Origin: HGM11412 sp045536025
Lineage (GTDB): Bacteria > Bacillota > Clostridia > Christensenellales > Borkfalkiaceae
Assembly (NCBI GenBank): GCA_045536025.1
Contig: JAZSMT010000016.1
Span: forward strand, 1 to 34,626
Direction of reading: 5' to 3'
Length of the DNA: 34,626 nucleotides
A model generated the notes under the pieces. The model ran no database searches and was not told the origin of the DNA. It saw only the letters and a program-made list of their open reading frames with translations. Below, one piece after another: positions 1 to 6,710 of the stretch. Each line of letters starts with the position of its first letter. Position 1 is the first letter of the stretch. Position numbers and translations under genes: made by a program.

Positions 1-27
1 AAGTCGATAATTCCTTACAAAGCATAA
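1..27 (+). CDS. rpmI: Ribosomal protein L35, C-terminal end (partial)
   Basis: The first 27 bases read in frame 1 as KSIIPYKA followed by TAA. A basic tail ending in a PY-type motif is typical of the L35 C-terminus, and rpmI normally lies directly before rplT, as here (19 nt gap that holds the rplT ribosome site). Only eight codons are visible, so the call rests mainly on gene order. Confidence 0.6.
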   Translation, partial: KSIIPYKA

Positions 28-46
28 TTAGGGAGGAATACAGGAT

Positions 47-403
47 ATGTTAATTAAAAGAGGTGTAAACGCCGCTAAAAAACGCAGAAAAATTATGAAA
101 CTTGCTAAGGGTTACTACGGTGCTAAGAGCAAACTTTACAGAGTTGCTAGAGAAGCCGTAATGAAATCCCTTAACTATGCATACATCGGCAGAAAAAATA
201 AAAAGAGAGATTTCCGTCAACTTTGGATTGCAAGAATTAACGCTGCTTGCAGAATGAACGAAATTTCTTACAGCAAATTTATGTACGGCTTAAAGCTTGC
301 AGGTATCAACCTTAACAGAAAGGTTCTTGCAGATATGGCTATAGCTGACGATAAGTCTTTTGCTCAACTCGTTAAAAAAGCAAAAGCAAAACTTGAAAAA
401 TAA
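47..403 (+). CDS. rplT: 50S ribosomal protein L20
   Basis: L20 binds 23S rRNA and is needed early in large-subunit assembly; in many Bacillota it also represses its own infC-rpmI-rplT operon. The 118 residues match the family's usual length. The very basic N-terminal half (residues 1-60, many K/R and aromatic positions) is the rRNA-binding extension, and the second half with the YSKFMYGLK stretch is the globular domain. The start at 47 is fixed by GGGAGG at 31-36. It follows the L35 tail in the standard order and is closed by two hairpins at 410-469. Nothing is unusual in the protein. Confidence 0.98.
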   Translation: MLIKRGVNAAKKRRKIMKLAKGYYGAKSKLYRVAREAVMKSLNYAYIGRKNKKRDFRQLWIARINAACRMNEISYSKFMYGLKLAGINLNRKVLADMAIADDKSFAQLVKKAKAKLEK

Positions 404-409
404 TTTTTA

Positions 410-469
410 GGCAAATCATTTTTATGATTTGCCTTAGGCTGTTAAAATCTAACAGCCTTTTAGTTTTTT
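410..469 (+). terminator. Tandem-hairpin terminator after rplT
   Basis: There are two perfect hairpins in a row: a 10 bp stem (410-419 with 424-433, TTTT loop), then a 9 bp stem AGGCTGTTA/TAACAGCCT (436-444 with 450-458) followed by a T-rich tail at 459-469. The second has the form of an intrinsic terminator. Its T-tract runs directly into the ATG of the next gene at 470. Confidence 0.85.
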
Positions 470-1201
470 ATGGTCTACGAGTCTAAACAAAATCCGCTAA
501 TAAGAAAAATAGCCTCGCTCAAAGATAAAAAGGGCAGGCGTGAGCACGGCGCGTATATAGTCGAGGGAATAAAAATGGTTTCCGAGGCGATTAAATACGC
601 TCAGCCTATATCATATATAGTGATACTAGACGGCGCTGACGTTAGCCTTCCTTCGACCGATGCTCAAACGCTTATCGTATCTAATAAGGTGTTTTCCTAT
701 TTGTCAGACGAGGCTACTCCGCAAGGCGTTCTTGCCGTTATTAAAATACCCGAAATTACGGTTAAAAAATCTATCGGCAACGCAATACTGCTTGACGGGG
801 TTTCCGACCCCGGCAATTTAGGCACTATTATCCGTACGTCTGCCGCCGCAGGGTATAGAGATATTTACGCGGTAAATTCAGCTGATTTTTATTCGCCTAA
901 AACGGTGCGCTCGTCAATGAGTGGCATTTTCTTTGTAAATCTTTATAAATGTGATTATGAACAAGCTTTTGAGGCGATAGAGGGTTTAGATTTAATCGTA
1001 GGCGATATAAAGGGAGAAAATCTTTTCGGTTTAAAACCGAAAAGCCCTTTTTGTATAGCAGTTGGCAACGAAGCAAACGGTTTGTCTGACGTAGTTAAAA
1101 ATAGGGCAGATTATACCGTTACCATTCCTATGAGCGAAAGGAGCGAAAGCTTGAACGTTGCCGTTGCAGTATCTATCATTATGTACACATTAATAAATTA
1201 A
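470..1201 (+). CDS. TrmH/SpoU-family RNA 2'-O-methyltransferase
   Basis: Predicted to move a methyl group from S-adenosylmethionine to a ribose 2'-OH of rRNA or tRNA. The 243 residues have the N-terminal substrate-binding domain (SKQNPLIRKIASLKDKKGR at the start) and the SPOUT knot: motif 1 NLGTIIRTSAAAGY near residues 116-129, motif 2 GNEANGLS near 198-205 and motif 3 SLNVAVAVSI near 227-236. The start matches the family's usual N-terminus, yet no Shine-Dalgarno is visible because the ATG sits at the end of the preceding terminator's T-tract. It is 12 nt upstream of yebC on the same strand. The target nucleotide cannot be told from sequence, so no rlmB or trmH symbol is given. Confidence 0.9.
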   Translation: MVYESKQNPLIRKIASLKDKKGRREHGAYIVEGIKMVSEAIKYAQPISYIVILDGADVSLPSTDAQTLIVSNKVFSYLSDEATPQGVLAVIKIPEITVKKSIGNAILLDGVSDPGNLGTIIRTSAAAGYRDIYAVNSADFYSPKTVRSSMSGIFFVNLYKCDYEQAFEAIEGLDLIVGDIKGENLFGLKPKSPFCIAVGNEANGLSDVVKNRADYTVTIPMSERSESLNVAVAVSIIMYTLIN

Positions 1202-1213
1202 AGGAGAAATTTT

Positions 1214-1933
1214 ATGTCAGGTCATAGCAAGTGGGCTAATATTAAAAATAAAAAAGCAAAAACCGACGCTGTTAAAGGTAAAATCTTTACTAAATTAGGT
1301 AGAGAGCTTGCCGTTGCCGCTAAAGCTGGTGCAGACCCTTCAACTAACTCTAAGCTTGCCGACGTTATCGCTAAAGCTAAAGCGGCAAACATGCCTAACG
1401 ACAATATTACTAGAAGTATTAAAAAAGCTGCAGGCGAGCTTGGCAACGTTAACTACGAGGTAAAAACCTACGAGGGTTACGGTATCGGTGGTAGTGCGGT
1501 TATCGTTTCTACGCTTACTGACAACGTTAATAGAACGGTAGGCGAGGTAAGGCATATCTTTGATAAATACGGTGGAAATATGGGTACGACTGGCTCTGTG
1601 TCGTATATGTTCGAAAACGCAGGCGTAATAATTATTGAAAGAACGCCTCTTCTCGACGAAGATGCCGTTATGGAAATGGCGCTTGACGCAGGCGCTGACG
1701 ACGTTATTACCGAAGAGGAAATCTTTGAAATAAGAACTTCCCCCGCAAGTTTTTCAGCCGTTAGAAAATATTTTGAAGAAAAGAACGTTGAGCTTGCCGA
1801 AGCTGATATTATGATGGTTCCTAACGACAAAATTACCTTAAACGACGAGCAACTTATATCCTTTAACAAGATGCTTGATGCGTTTGAGGATAACGATGAC
1901 GTGCAGAACGTTTATCACAACGTAGATTTTTAA
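1214..1933 (+). CDS. yebC: YebC/TACO1-family protein
   Basis: The 239 residues open with MSGHSKWANIKNKKAKTDA, the YebC hallmark, and continue with GRELAVAAKAG and the GYGIGGSAVIV segment. The family was long annotated as transcriptional regulators; mitochondrial TACO1 and, more recently, bacterial members have been linked to translation of difficult sequences such as polyproline. AAAGGAGAAATT just upstream gives a strong ribosome site. It is probably co-transcribed with the methyltransferase, and both sit next to translation genes. The stop at 1931-1933 touches the left end of the first repeat copy. Confidence 0.95.
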   Translation: MSGHSKWANIKNKKAKTDAVKGKIFTKLGRELAVAAKAGADPSTNSKLADVIAKAKAANMPNDNITRSIKKAAGELGNVNYEVKTYEGYGIGGSAVIVSTLTDNVNRTVGEVRHIFDKYGGNMGTTGSVSYMFENAGVIIIERTPLLDEDAVMEMALDAGADDVITEEEIFEIRTSPASFSAVRKYFEEKNVELAEADIMMVPNDKITLNDEQLISFNKMLDAFEDNDDVQNVYHNVDF

Positions 1934-2050
1934 GTCGTTATAAACGACGCAATACTATGTTACTGCGATTTTTTATCACCTCGATGACCAAAAGGTCAAT
2001 CTCTGCGCTAAAAAATCTTGTGCCTTGTTTTGCTTGTTTCTAACGCCTTA
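1931..2050 (+). repeat. Structured intergenic repeat, copy 1
   Basis: First of two tandem copies (offset 122 bp). Its ends are near-inverted: TAAGTCGTTAT on the left and CTAACGCCTTA on the right, 9 of 11 paired. Inside, GATTTTTTA pairs with TAAAAAATC and encloses a small hairpin TGACC-AAAA-GGTCA. No open reading frame is evident. The left end overlaps the yebC stop codon. A diverged copy on the opposite strand lies at 22888-22998. Confidence 0.8.
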
Positions 2051-2052
2051 TT

Positions 2053-2170
2053 TAAGTCGTTATTTACGGCGTTATACTTTGTTACTGCGATTTTTTATCA
2101 CCTCGATGACCAAAAGTCAATCTCTGCGCTAAAAAATCTTGTGCCTCGTCTAACTTGTAACTAACGCCTT
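2053..2170 (+). repeat. Structured intergenic repeat, copy 2
   Basis: Second tandem copy, nearly identical to copy 1 through the central part (TTACTGCGATTTTTTATCAC and the arm CTAAAAAATCTTGTGCC). The differences are at the edges and in the small hairpin, which has lost one G (TGAC-CAAAA-GTCA). It has the same end pattern TAAG..CGTTAT / CTAACGCCTTA. Confidence 0.8.
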
Positions 2171-2186
2171 AAAACAAATTAAAATT

Positions 2187-2219
2187 AACTCTCGTTATAA
2201 ATAAGCGAGAGTTTTTTTA
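2187..2219 (+). terminator. Intrinsic terminator after the tandem repeats
   Basis: AACTCTCG (2187-2194) pairs with CGAGAGTT (2206-2213), followed by T residues to 2218. It would end the methyltransferase-yebC transcript after it has passed through both repeat copies. Confidence 0.85.
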
Positions 2220-2256
2220 TTTTTTGTGTATAAAATAAAAAGGCTTGGTTATACTA

Positions 2257-2427
2257 TTACTGTAACGACGAAATCTTATTTTTTACGAGAGTAATTGATG
2301 TAAGATTTAACAAGAGTTCGTTACTTAATAATAGCTTTGTTTATATTTAGATTTGGTCTTTACCGCTTCTAAATGTTAAAACGAAGCGGTAAAGACCGTT
2401 TTTCACGTAAAAACGGTCTTTGTTTTT
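2257..2427 (+). ncRNA. Candidate small structured RNA with competing 3' hairpins
   Basis: This stretch has no gene and lies between the terminator ending at 2219 and the htrA promoter at 2449. A TATACT -10-like box is at 2250-2255, with a poor -35. Just downstream, nested stems can form: GTAACG 2262-2267 with CGTTAC 2319-2324, and AAATCTTA 2271-2278 with TAAGATTT 2301-2308. The 3' end has a 15 bp perfect hairpin (2355-2369 with 2383-2397) and a 13 bp perfect hairpin (2391-2403 with 2409-2421) followed by GTTTTT. These two share 2391-2397, so both cannot form fully at once. I do not recognise a known class. Confidence 0.35.
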
Positions 2428-2448
2428 ATGAAAATTAATTTCACTCAC

Positions 2449-2477
2449 TTGCCATATCTTTAACATTAGTGTAAAAT
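2449..2477 (+). promoter_or_regulatory. Likely htrA promoter
   Basis: TTGCCA (2449-2454), a 17 bp spacer and TAAAAT (2472-2477). This gives a leader of about 54 nt to the htrA ATG and lies downstream of the hairpins ending at 2427, so htrA probably has its own transcript. Confidence 0.6.
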
Positions 2478-2537
2478 AAAATATAAGTATACTAATCGCA
2501 AAAATTTAACATAATATGTTAAAAGATAAGGTGATTT

Positions 2538-3773
2538 ATGAGAAAGAAATTTAAGTTTTCATTAATAATTGCAACGATAATTGCTACGCTTTCATTGTCG
2601 GCGTGCGTAATCGTTCCCGATGACGATACGACTAGTTCAACAGGTGGTATTGCTGAAACTTATGATGTAACCGTTAACGTTGAAACGGCTACTCAGTCGC
2701 AGTATTCTTCGCTTACCGAGATGCTTGACGACGTTAGGCCGTCAGTAGTAGAAATTTACGTTTCAAGTAGCAATGCAATCGGTACGGGTGCGGGTAGCGG
2801 TATAATCGTTTCTAAGAAGTTGGTTGACTGTGGCACGGCTGACGTTTCCGACGATTACACCAACTATTTTATAATGACTTGTCATCACGTTATCAACGGA
2901 ACGGACACGATAGTAGTTAAAGATATTGACGGCAATCAATTTTCAGCATACTTGATAGGTGGCGACCCCGTGTCGGATATAGCCGTTTTAAAGCTTTCGC
3001 TAACTAATAACGTAACCTCTAACCTTGCGGTTGCAACGATAAGAGATATCGCGAGTGAAACTACCCCTTTAAAATTTGGTGAAGACGTAGTTGCTATAGG
3101 TAATCCCTTAGGCACGCTAGGCGGTACGGTAACCAAAGGTATAATTTCAACGATTAGCAGAAGCGTTACCGTTGAAGGTCAACAAATGGATCTTATTCAA
3201 ACTGATTGTTCTATAAATTCAGGAAACTCTGGCGGTGGGCTTTTCGATATGCAAGGTAGGCTCGTTGGCGTTGTAAACGCAGGATACACTGGGCTTCAAG
3301 GGCTTAATTTCGCTATTCCAGTAGACGACGCGGTTAAAATATACGAAAGTTTAATGGAAACTTATTTCTTTGAAAGTCCAAATAATTACAACTTTGGCTA
3401 CGTTGAGGGTAGAGCAAACGTAAACGCCGAAAACGCTTATGCGCTTTCTTTCGGTTACGATATAGCCTTTGCAGATTACTCGACTAATATGTTTAGCTAT
3501 TACACTTACGTTATGCAAGTTAAATCGGGTAGCGTATACGCAAAAGCGGGCTTTAAAGCGGGCGATTACGTTACTGCGGTAAGCTATAAGGGCGAAAAGC
3601 GTGCCGTTCAAGGCGCTGCGTCGTCTGCACTTGTAAATTATCTTGACGAGCTTGACGTTAAAATCGGCGATCAAATCACCTTCACGGTTGTAAGAAACGG
3701 CGTTCAAACTAATTTGACCGTAACTTATAAACAATTTATCTACGGCGACACGGGCTGTACGCCTTCAGCTTAA
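2538..3773 (+). CDS. htrA: HtrA/DegP-like trypsin-fold serine protease, lipoprotein, with PDZ domain
   Basis: An envelope quality-control protease predicted to be anchored outside the cell. The signal peptide ends in the lipobox LSAC with lipidated Cys23; most Bacillota HtrA proteins use a transmembrane anchor instead. The protease domain (about 60-265) carries the triad His117 (in CHHVING), Asp147 (in DPVSDIAVLKL) and Ser231 (in GNSGGGL). A PDZ-like segment follows (about 310-400, with AGFKAGDYVTAV). Length is 411 residues. AAGGTGA precedes the ATG. It has its own promoter at 2449-2477 and ends in a bidirectional terminator shared with the convergent acyltransferase gene. Confidence 0.93.
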   Translation: MRKKFKFSLIIATIIATLSLSACVIVPDDDTTSSTGGIAETYDVTVNVETATQSQYSSLTEMLDDVRPSVVEIYVSSSNAIGTGAGSGIIVSKKLVDCGTADVSDDYTNYFIMTCHHVINGTDTIVVKDIDGNQFSAYLIGGDPVSDIAVLKLSLTNNVTSNLAVATIRDIASETTPLKFGEDVVAIGNPLGTLGGTVTKGIISTISRSVTVEGQQMDLIQTDCSINSGNSGGGLFDMQGRLVGVVNAGYTGLQGLNFAIPVDDAVKIYESLMETYFFESPNNYNFGYVEGRANVNAENAYALSFGYDIAFADYSTNMFSYYTYVMQVKSGSVYAKAGFKAGDYVTAVSYKGEKRAVQGAASSALVNYLDELDVKIGDQITFTVVRNGVQTNLTVTYKQFIYGDTGCTPSA

Positions 3774-3774
3774 T

Positions 3775-3808
3775 ATAAAAAACCATCGCAATTTGCGATG
3801 GTTTTTTA
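3775..3808. terminator. Bidirectional terminator between convergent genes
   Basis: A perfect 10 bp stem AACCATCGCA / TGCGATGGTT (3781-3790 with 3794-3803) with an A-run before and a T-run after. It can stop htrA from the left and the acyltransferase gene from the right. Confidence 0.9.
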
Positions 3809-5095
3809 TTATATTTCAAATTTAAAGTCTTGCCATTTACCGCCGTTAAGCTTATGTACCTCTTCGGTTAATAAAACTATTTTTTCAACGCAATGGGTTT
3901 GCGGATAAAACTCATAAAATTTACCTTTATAAAAGGTGTAAAACCTCGAAACGTCAGTACACATACCGTAGGTTGGAAGCTCGTTTGAGGGGATAGTGAA
4001 CGAAAGGGGCGAACCTTTATCAGTGCCGTTAAAGGTAAATCCCGATTTATCTATCGTAACCGTTCCTTCGCCGGTAATTTCAGAGGTTTTGTAGTTTTTA
4101 AGGAGTTTTTTGTCAGGCAAAGTGCCGAGTTTTACGTTTGCCGTAAATGAAAAATCTTCTTTTAAAACTTCTCTTTTAATAACCTCACGCTGTTTTTTAA
4201 ACCACTCGCTTTGAGTGCTTGGAATAACCGAATTTTCGTCTAAGGGAGTGAGGGCGTAGGTATCGTCAACCGTTGCGCCGTTAGCGCACTCGGTGCACCA
4301 AATGGCGTTGCCTTTGCTTACCATAGAGTGTTGATTACCGCATTTGGGGCACCAAAACAACACGTCTGACAAGCCCTCTGCCGATTTACCGCCCGTTTTA
4401 TACGTGTGCTTGTAGATTTTATTCCATTTATAATCGTCGTGATATAGTTTTTTGTTTACGATATCCTCAATCTCTTCAGGAGAAAGTTTTTCGATATCTT
4501 CGGGGCTAAACATCTTGTCAATTACTACCTCGATATGCCCGGGGTATTCGTTGTTAGTGTATTTAGGAAAGGATAAATAACCGCCTTTTATGACCGAATA
4601 GTAAACGGGAATTTTAAAGTGCTTTATAAACTTGCCCGTGCCTATAGCAACGGGTTGGTTCATGCCAGCAATCGAGTTCATGCCCTCTGGGAAAAGTACG
4701 ATATTACCGCCGTTTTTAATAACTCTTGACACTTCCTTAAGCGTGTAGAGGTCTGGCGTAAAATTTTTCTTAGGAATAACTTGTAAAAGATTAAAAACAC
4801 CTCTTAAATGCGAACGGTAAAACTCGTTATACCCAGCAACGAAATTATAGGTGTTTGGAAGTAGCGGAACGCCCGTAAAAATATAGTCGTTACGCGAGGC
4901 GTGATTGCTTATAAAAAGATGCGAGCCCTTTTCTTCACGCGGGTCGCTTTTATACGTTACTTTAACCCCGTATTTTTTCATAAACAAAATTTTCCAAATA
5001 TTGCCTAAAAAATTGTAAATGAATTTGGGTGGGTTTTTAATTTTTCTTAAATACAAAACCTCTTCGTTTGAAAGGGGTTTTTTATCTTTAGTCAT
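3809..5095 (-). CDS. plsC: 1-acyl-glycerol-3-phosphate acyltransferase-like protein with C-terminal zinc ribbon
   Basis: Predicted to acylate lysophosphatidate or a related lipid at the membrane. With the start at 5095 it has 428 residues, well above the ~200-250 of a plain PlsC. The acyltransferase block has the NHASRND motif (His65, Asp70) and PEGMNS (136-141). The extension holds a four-Cys zinc ribbon (Cys249, Cys252, Cys267, Cys270: CPKCG ... CTEC) and a further unknown domain of ~150 residues. I chose the ATG at 5095 over an upstream in-frame ATG at 5137 because GGAGAAAGG lies just before it and family similarity begins there. It is convergent with htrA. The substrate is not certain. 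Confidence 0.85.
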   Translation of the reverse strand: MTKDKKPLSNEEVLYLRKIKNPPKFIYNFLGNIWKILFMKKYGVKVTYKSDPREEKGSHLFISNHASRNDYIFTGVPLLPNTYNFVAGYNEFYRSHLRGVFNLLQVIPKKNFTPDLYTLKEVSRVIKNGGNIVLFPEGMNSIAGMNQPVAIGTGKFIKHFKIPVYYSVIKGGYLSFPKYTNNEYPGHIEVVIDKMFSPEDIEKLSPEEIEDIVNKKLYHDDYKWNKIYKHTYKTGGKSAEGLSDVLFWCPKCGNQHSMVSKGNAIWCTECANGATVDDTYALTPLDENSVIPSTQSEWFKKQREVIKREVLKEDFSFTANVKLGTLPDKKLLKNYKTSEITGEGTVTIDKSGFTFNGTDKGSPLSFTIPSNELPTYGMCTDVSRFYTFYKGKFYEFYPQTHCVEKIVLLTEEVHKLNGGKWQDFKFEI

Positions 5096-5221
5096 AAACC
5101 TTTCTCCATATCTTAAATTAAAAACAGTTAAGCACAATTTGTAGATATAGTCAATATTGCTGTATCAAATTTTAATCGCCTTGCATATACTTAGAGTGAA
5201 AAGGTTAATAAGGAGGTTAAA

Positions 5222-5869
5222 ATGTCTTTTTACTGTAACTGTCCTACGGACAGATGCCCGGGCAGAATAAGCGGTAATCCGTTAAGCGGGCTTTGCGACA
5301 AAGTATGCGTGCAAGTAAAGAAAGTGTTTGACGCGTGCATGCGTCAAGAACAAGAAGACGACGTTACGGTAACCTTACAAAGCGTAACGCCTGCAAATCC
5401 TACATATCCGCTCAATTTCGTTAGCGCGAGAAGTATAAGCACGGTAGCTCAAATTACGAGCTTACAAGTAGATCCGATACCCGATAGACAAAACTGTAGT
5501 AGAGTTCAAATAACTTATACCGTTCCCGTTGAAGTCGTGTATACCGACGCGAACGGCGTTGAGGGTAAAGGCGTTGCAAATATCAGCTTGTCGCAAGACG
5601 TTATTTTGTACGTTCCTGCGCCGTCGATTATGCCTTACGAAGTGGAAGCTATCGTATCCGTAGTATCTCCCGAGGGGAGTTACGTTTCGGAGAATACTTT
5701 CAGCGTAACTTTCTGCACTACGAGTATTATTAAAGTGGTTATGACGGTTGAACTTTTAATTCCTGCGTATGGCTATGCGACTATTCCGCCTTGCCAAGAA
5801 TATACGCAAGAGGTTTGTTCGGGCTTTTTCGAGTTACCGCTTTTCCCAAATACTGACGGAACGCTGTAA
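5222..5869 (+). CDS. Unknown Cys-rich protein, possibly spore- or envelope-associated
   Basis: 215 residues with a strong ribosome site (AAGGAGG). The first 40 residues are Cys-rich (CNCPTDRCPG, LCDKVCVQVKKVFDACMRQE), and a mostly beta-strand region rich in V, T, S and P follows, with paired hydrophobic/polar spacing and a few late cysteines. There is no signal peptide and no transmembrane segment. Similar CDKVCxQVxKVFDxC openings occur, to my recollection, in conserved Clostridia proteins of unknown function thought to be linked to sporulation; treat that as inference. A CATATACT element at 5184-5191 resembles a sporulation sigma E/K -10 box, but the -35 is unconvincing. It is monocistronic, closed by the terminator at 5891. 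Confidence 0.75.
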   Translation: MSFYCNCPTDRCPGRISGNPLSGLCDKVCVQVKKVFDACMRQEQEDDVTVTLQSVTPANPTYPLNFVSARSISTVAQITSLQVDPIPDRQNCSRVQITYTVPVEVVYTDANGVEGKGVANISLSQDVILYVPAPSIMPYEVEAIVSVVSPEGSYVSENTFSVTFCTTSIIKVVMTVELLIPAYGYATIPPCQEYTQEVCSGFFELPLFPNTDGTL

Positions 5870-5890
5870 CTAAATTATAAAACTAAATAC

Positions 5891-5925
5891 TAAAAGCGTG
5901 TTTTAAATTATTCACGCTTTTTTTA
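5891..5925 (+). terminator. Intrinsic terminator after the Cys-rich gene
   Basis: AAAAGCGTG (5891-5899) pairs with CACGCTTTT (5912-5920), 9 bp, followed by a T-run. Confidence 0.85.
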
Positions 5926-5976
5926 TGTAATGCCGTATTTTTAAGCTATAAGCTTATAAAAAGCGCATAAAAACAG

Positions 5977-6005
5977 TTGCACATAAAAAAACATAGTGCT
6001 ATAAT
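5977..6005 (+). promoter_or_regulatory. Promoter of the metallophosphoesterase gene
   Basis: TTGCAC (5977-5982), exactly 17 bp, then a perfect TATAAT (6000-6005). The predicted start of transcription at about 6011-6013 leaves only 2-4 nt before the ATG at 6015. Confidence 0.75.
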
Positions 6006-6014
6006 TATCGCAAT

Positions 6015-6710
6015 ATGAAAGTTTACGCAATTTCCGACCTGCATTTATCATTATCGGGCGAAAAACCGATGGACGTTTTCGGTGATAAATGGGAAGGGTA
6101 TCTTGAAAAAATTAAAGCAAATTGGCAAGAAAAGGTAGGAGATGACGACGTTGTTTTAATATCAGGCGATATTAGCTGGGCGATGAAACTTGAGGGCGCG
6201 CTTAAAGACTTGTCTTATCTTGACGGGCTTAAGGGCAGTATCATTATAATTCGCGGCAACCACGATTACTGGTGGCAAGGCATTACTAAGATACGCGAAG
6301 CTCTTCCTAAAAACGTTTACGCCCTGCAAAACGACAGCGTTAAGATAGGAAACGTAGTATTTTGCGGTTCGAGGGGTTGGGCGGTTGAAGGTTCGCCTGA
6401 TTTTGACGAGCACGACCGTCATATATACGAAAGAGAAGCTGAACGCTTTAAGCTTGCGCTTAATTCCGCTAAAAAACTTATGGAAGAGGGGGACAAGCTA
6501 GTATGCTTAATCCACTATCCGCCCTTTAACGTAAGAAGGGAAGCCTCTTTATTTACCAAGCTTTTTGAAAGCTACGGCGTAGACAAAGTTGTTTACGGTC
6601 ATTTGCACGGCAAAGGCGTAGCTTTTTACCGCAATTTATCAATAAATGGGGTGGAGTATATACTCAGCTCGTGTGATTTAGTCGATAATAAACTCGTGGA
6701 GGTGCTTTGA
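6015..6710 (+). CDS. Calcineurin-type metallophosphoesterase
   Basis: A cytoplasmic phosphoesterase of the two-metal superfamily. All signature motifs are present over 231 residues: SDLHLS (Asp8, His10), GDISWAM, GNHDYWW, HYPPF and the final GHLHG. The substrate cannot be deduced; small members act on cyclic dinucleotides, nucleotides, phospholipid precursors or phosphoproteins. There is no Shine-Dalgarno, and a strong promoter ends 9 nt before the ATG, so the mRNA is probably leaderless or nearly so. Its TGA overlaps the ATG of the EIIC-like gene by one base (TGATG), so the two are translationally coupled. Confidence 0.92.
   Translation: MKVYAISDLHLSLSGEKPMDVFGDKWEGYLEKIKANWQEKVGDDDVVLISGDISWAMKLEGALKDLSYLDGLKGSIIIIRGNHDYWWQGITKIREALPKNVYALQNDSVKIGNVVFCGSRGWAVEGSPDFDEHDRHIYEREAERFKLALNSAKKLMEEGDKLVCLIHYPPFNVRREASLFTKLFESYGVDKVVYGHLHGKGVAFYRNLSINGVEYILSSCDLVDNKLVEVL

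Noticed and set aside
1931..2170. Tandem repeats as a CRISPR array
   Set aside because: There are only two ~120 bp units with no short repeat-spacer pattern and no cas genes.
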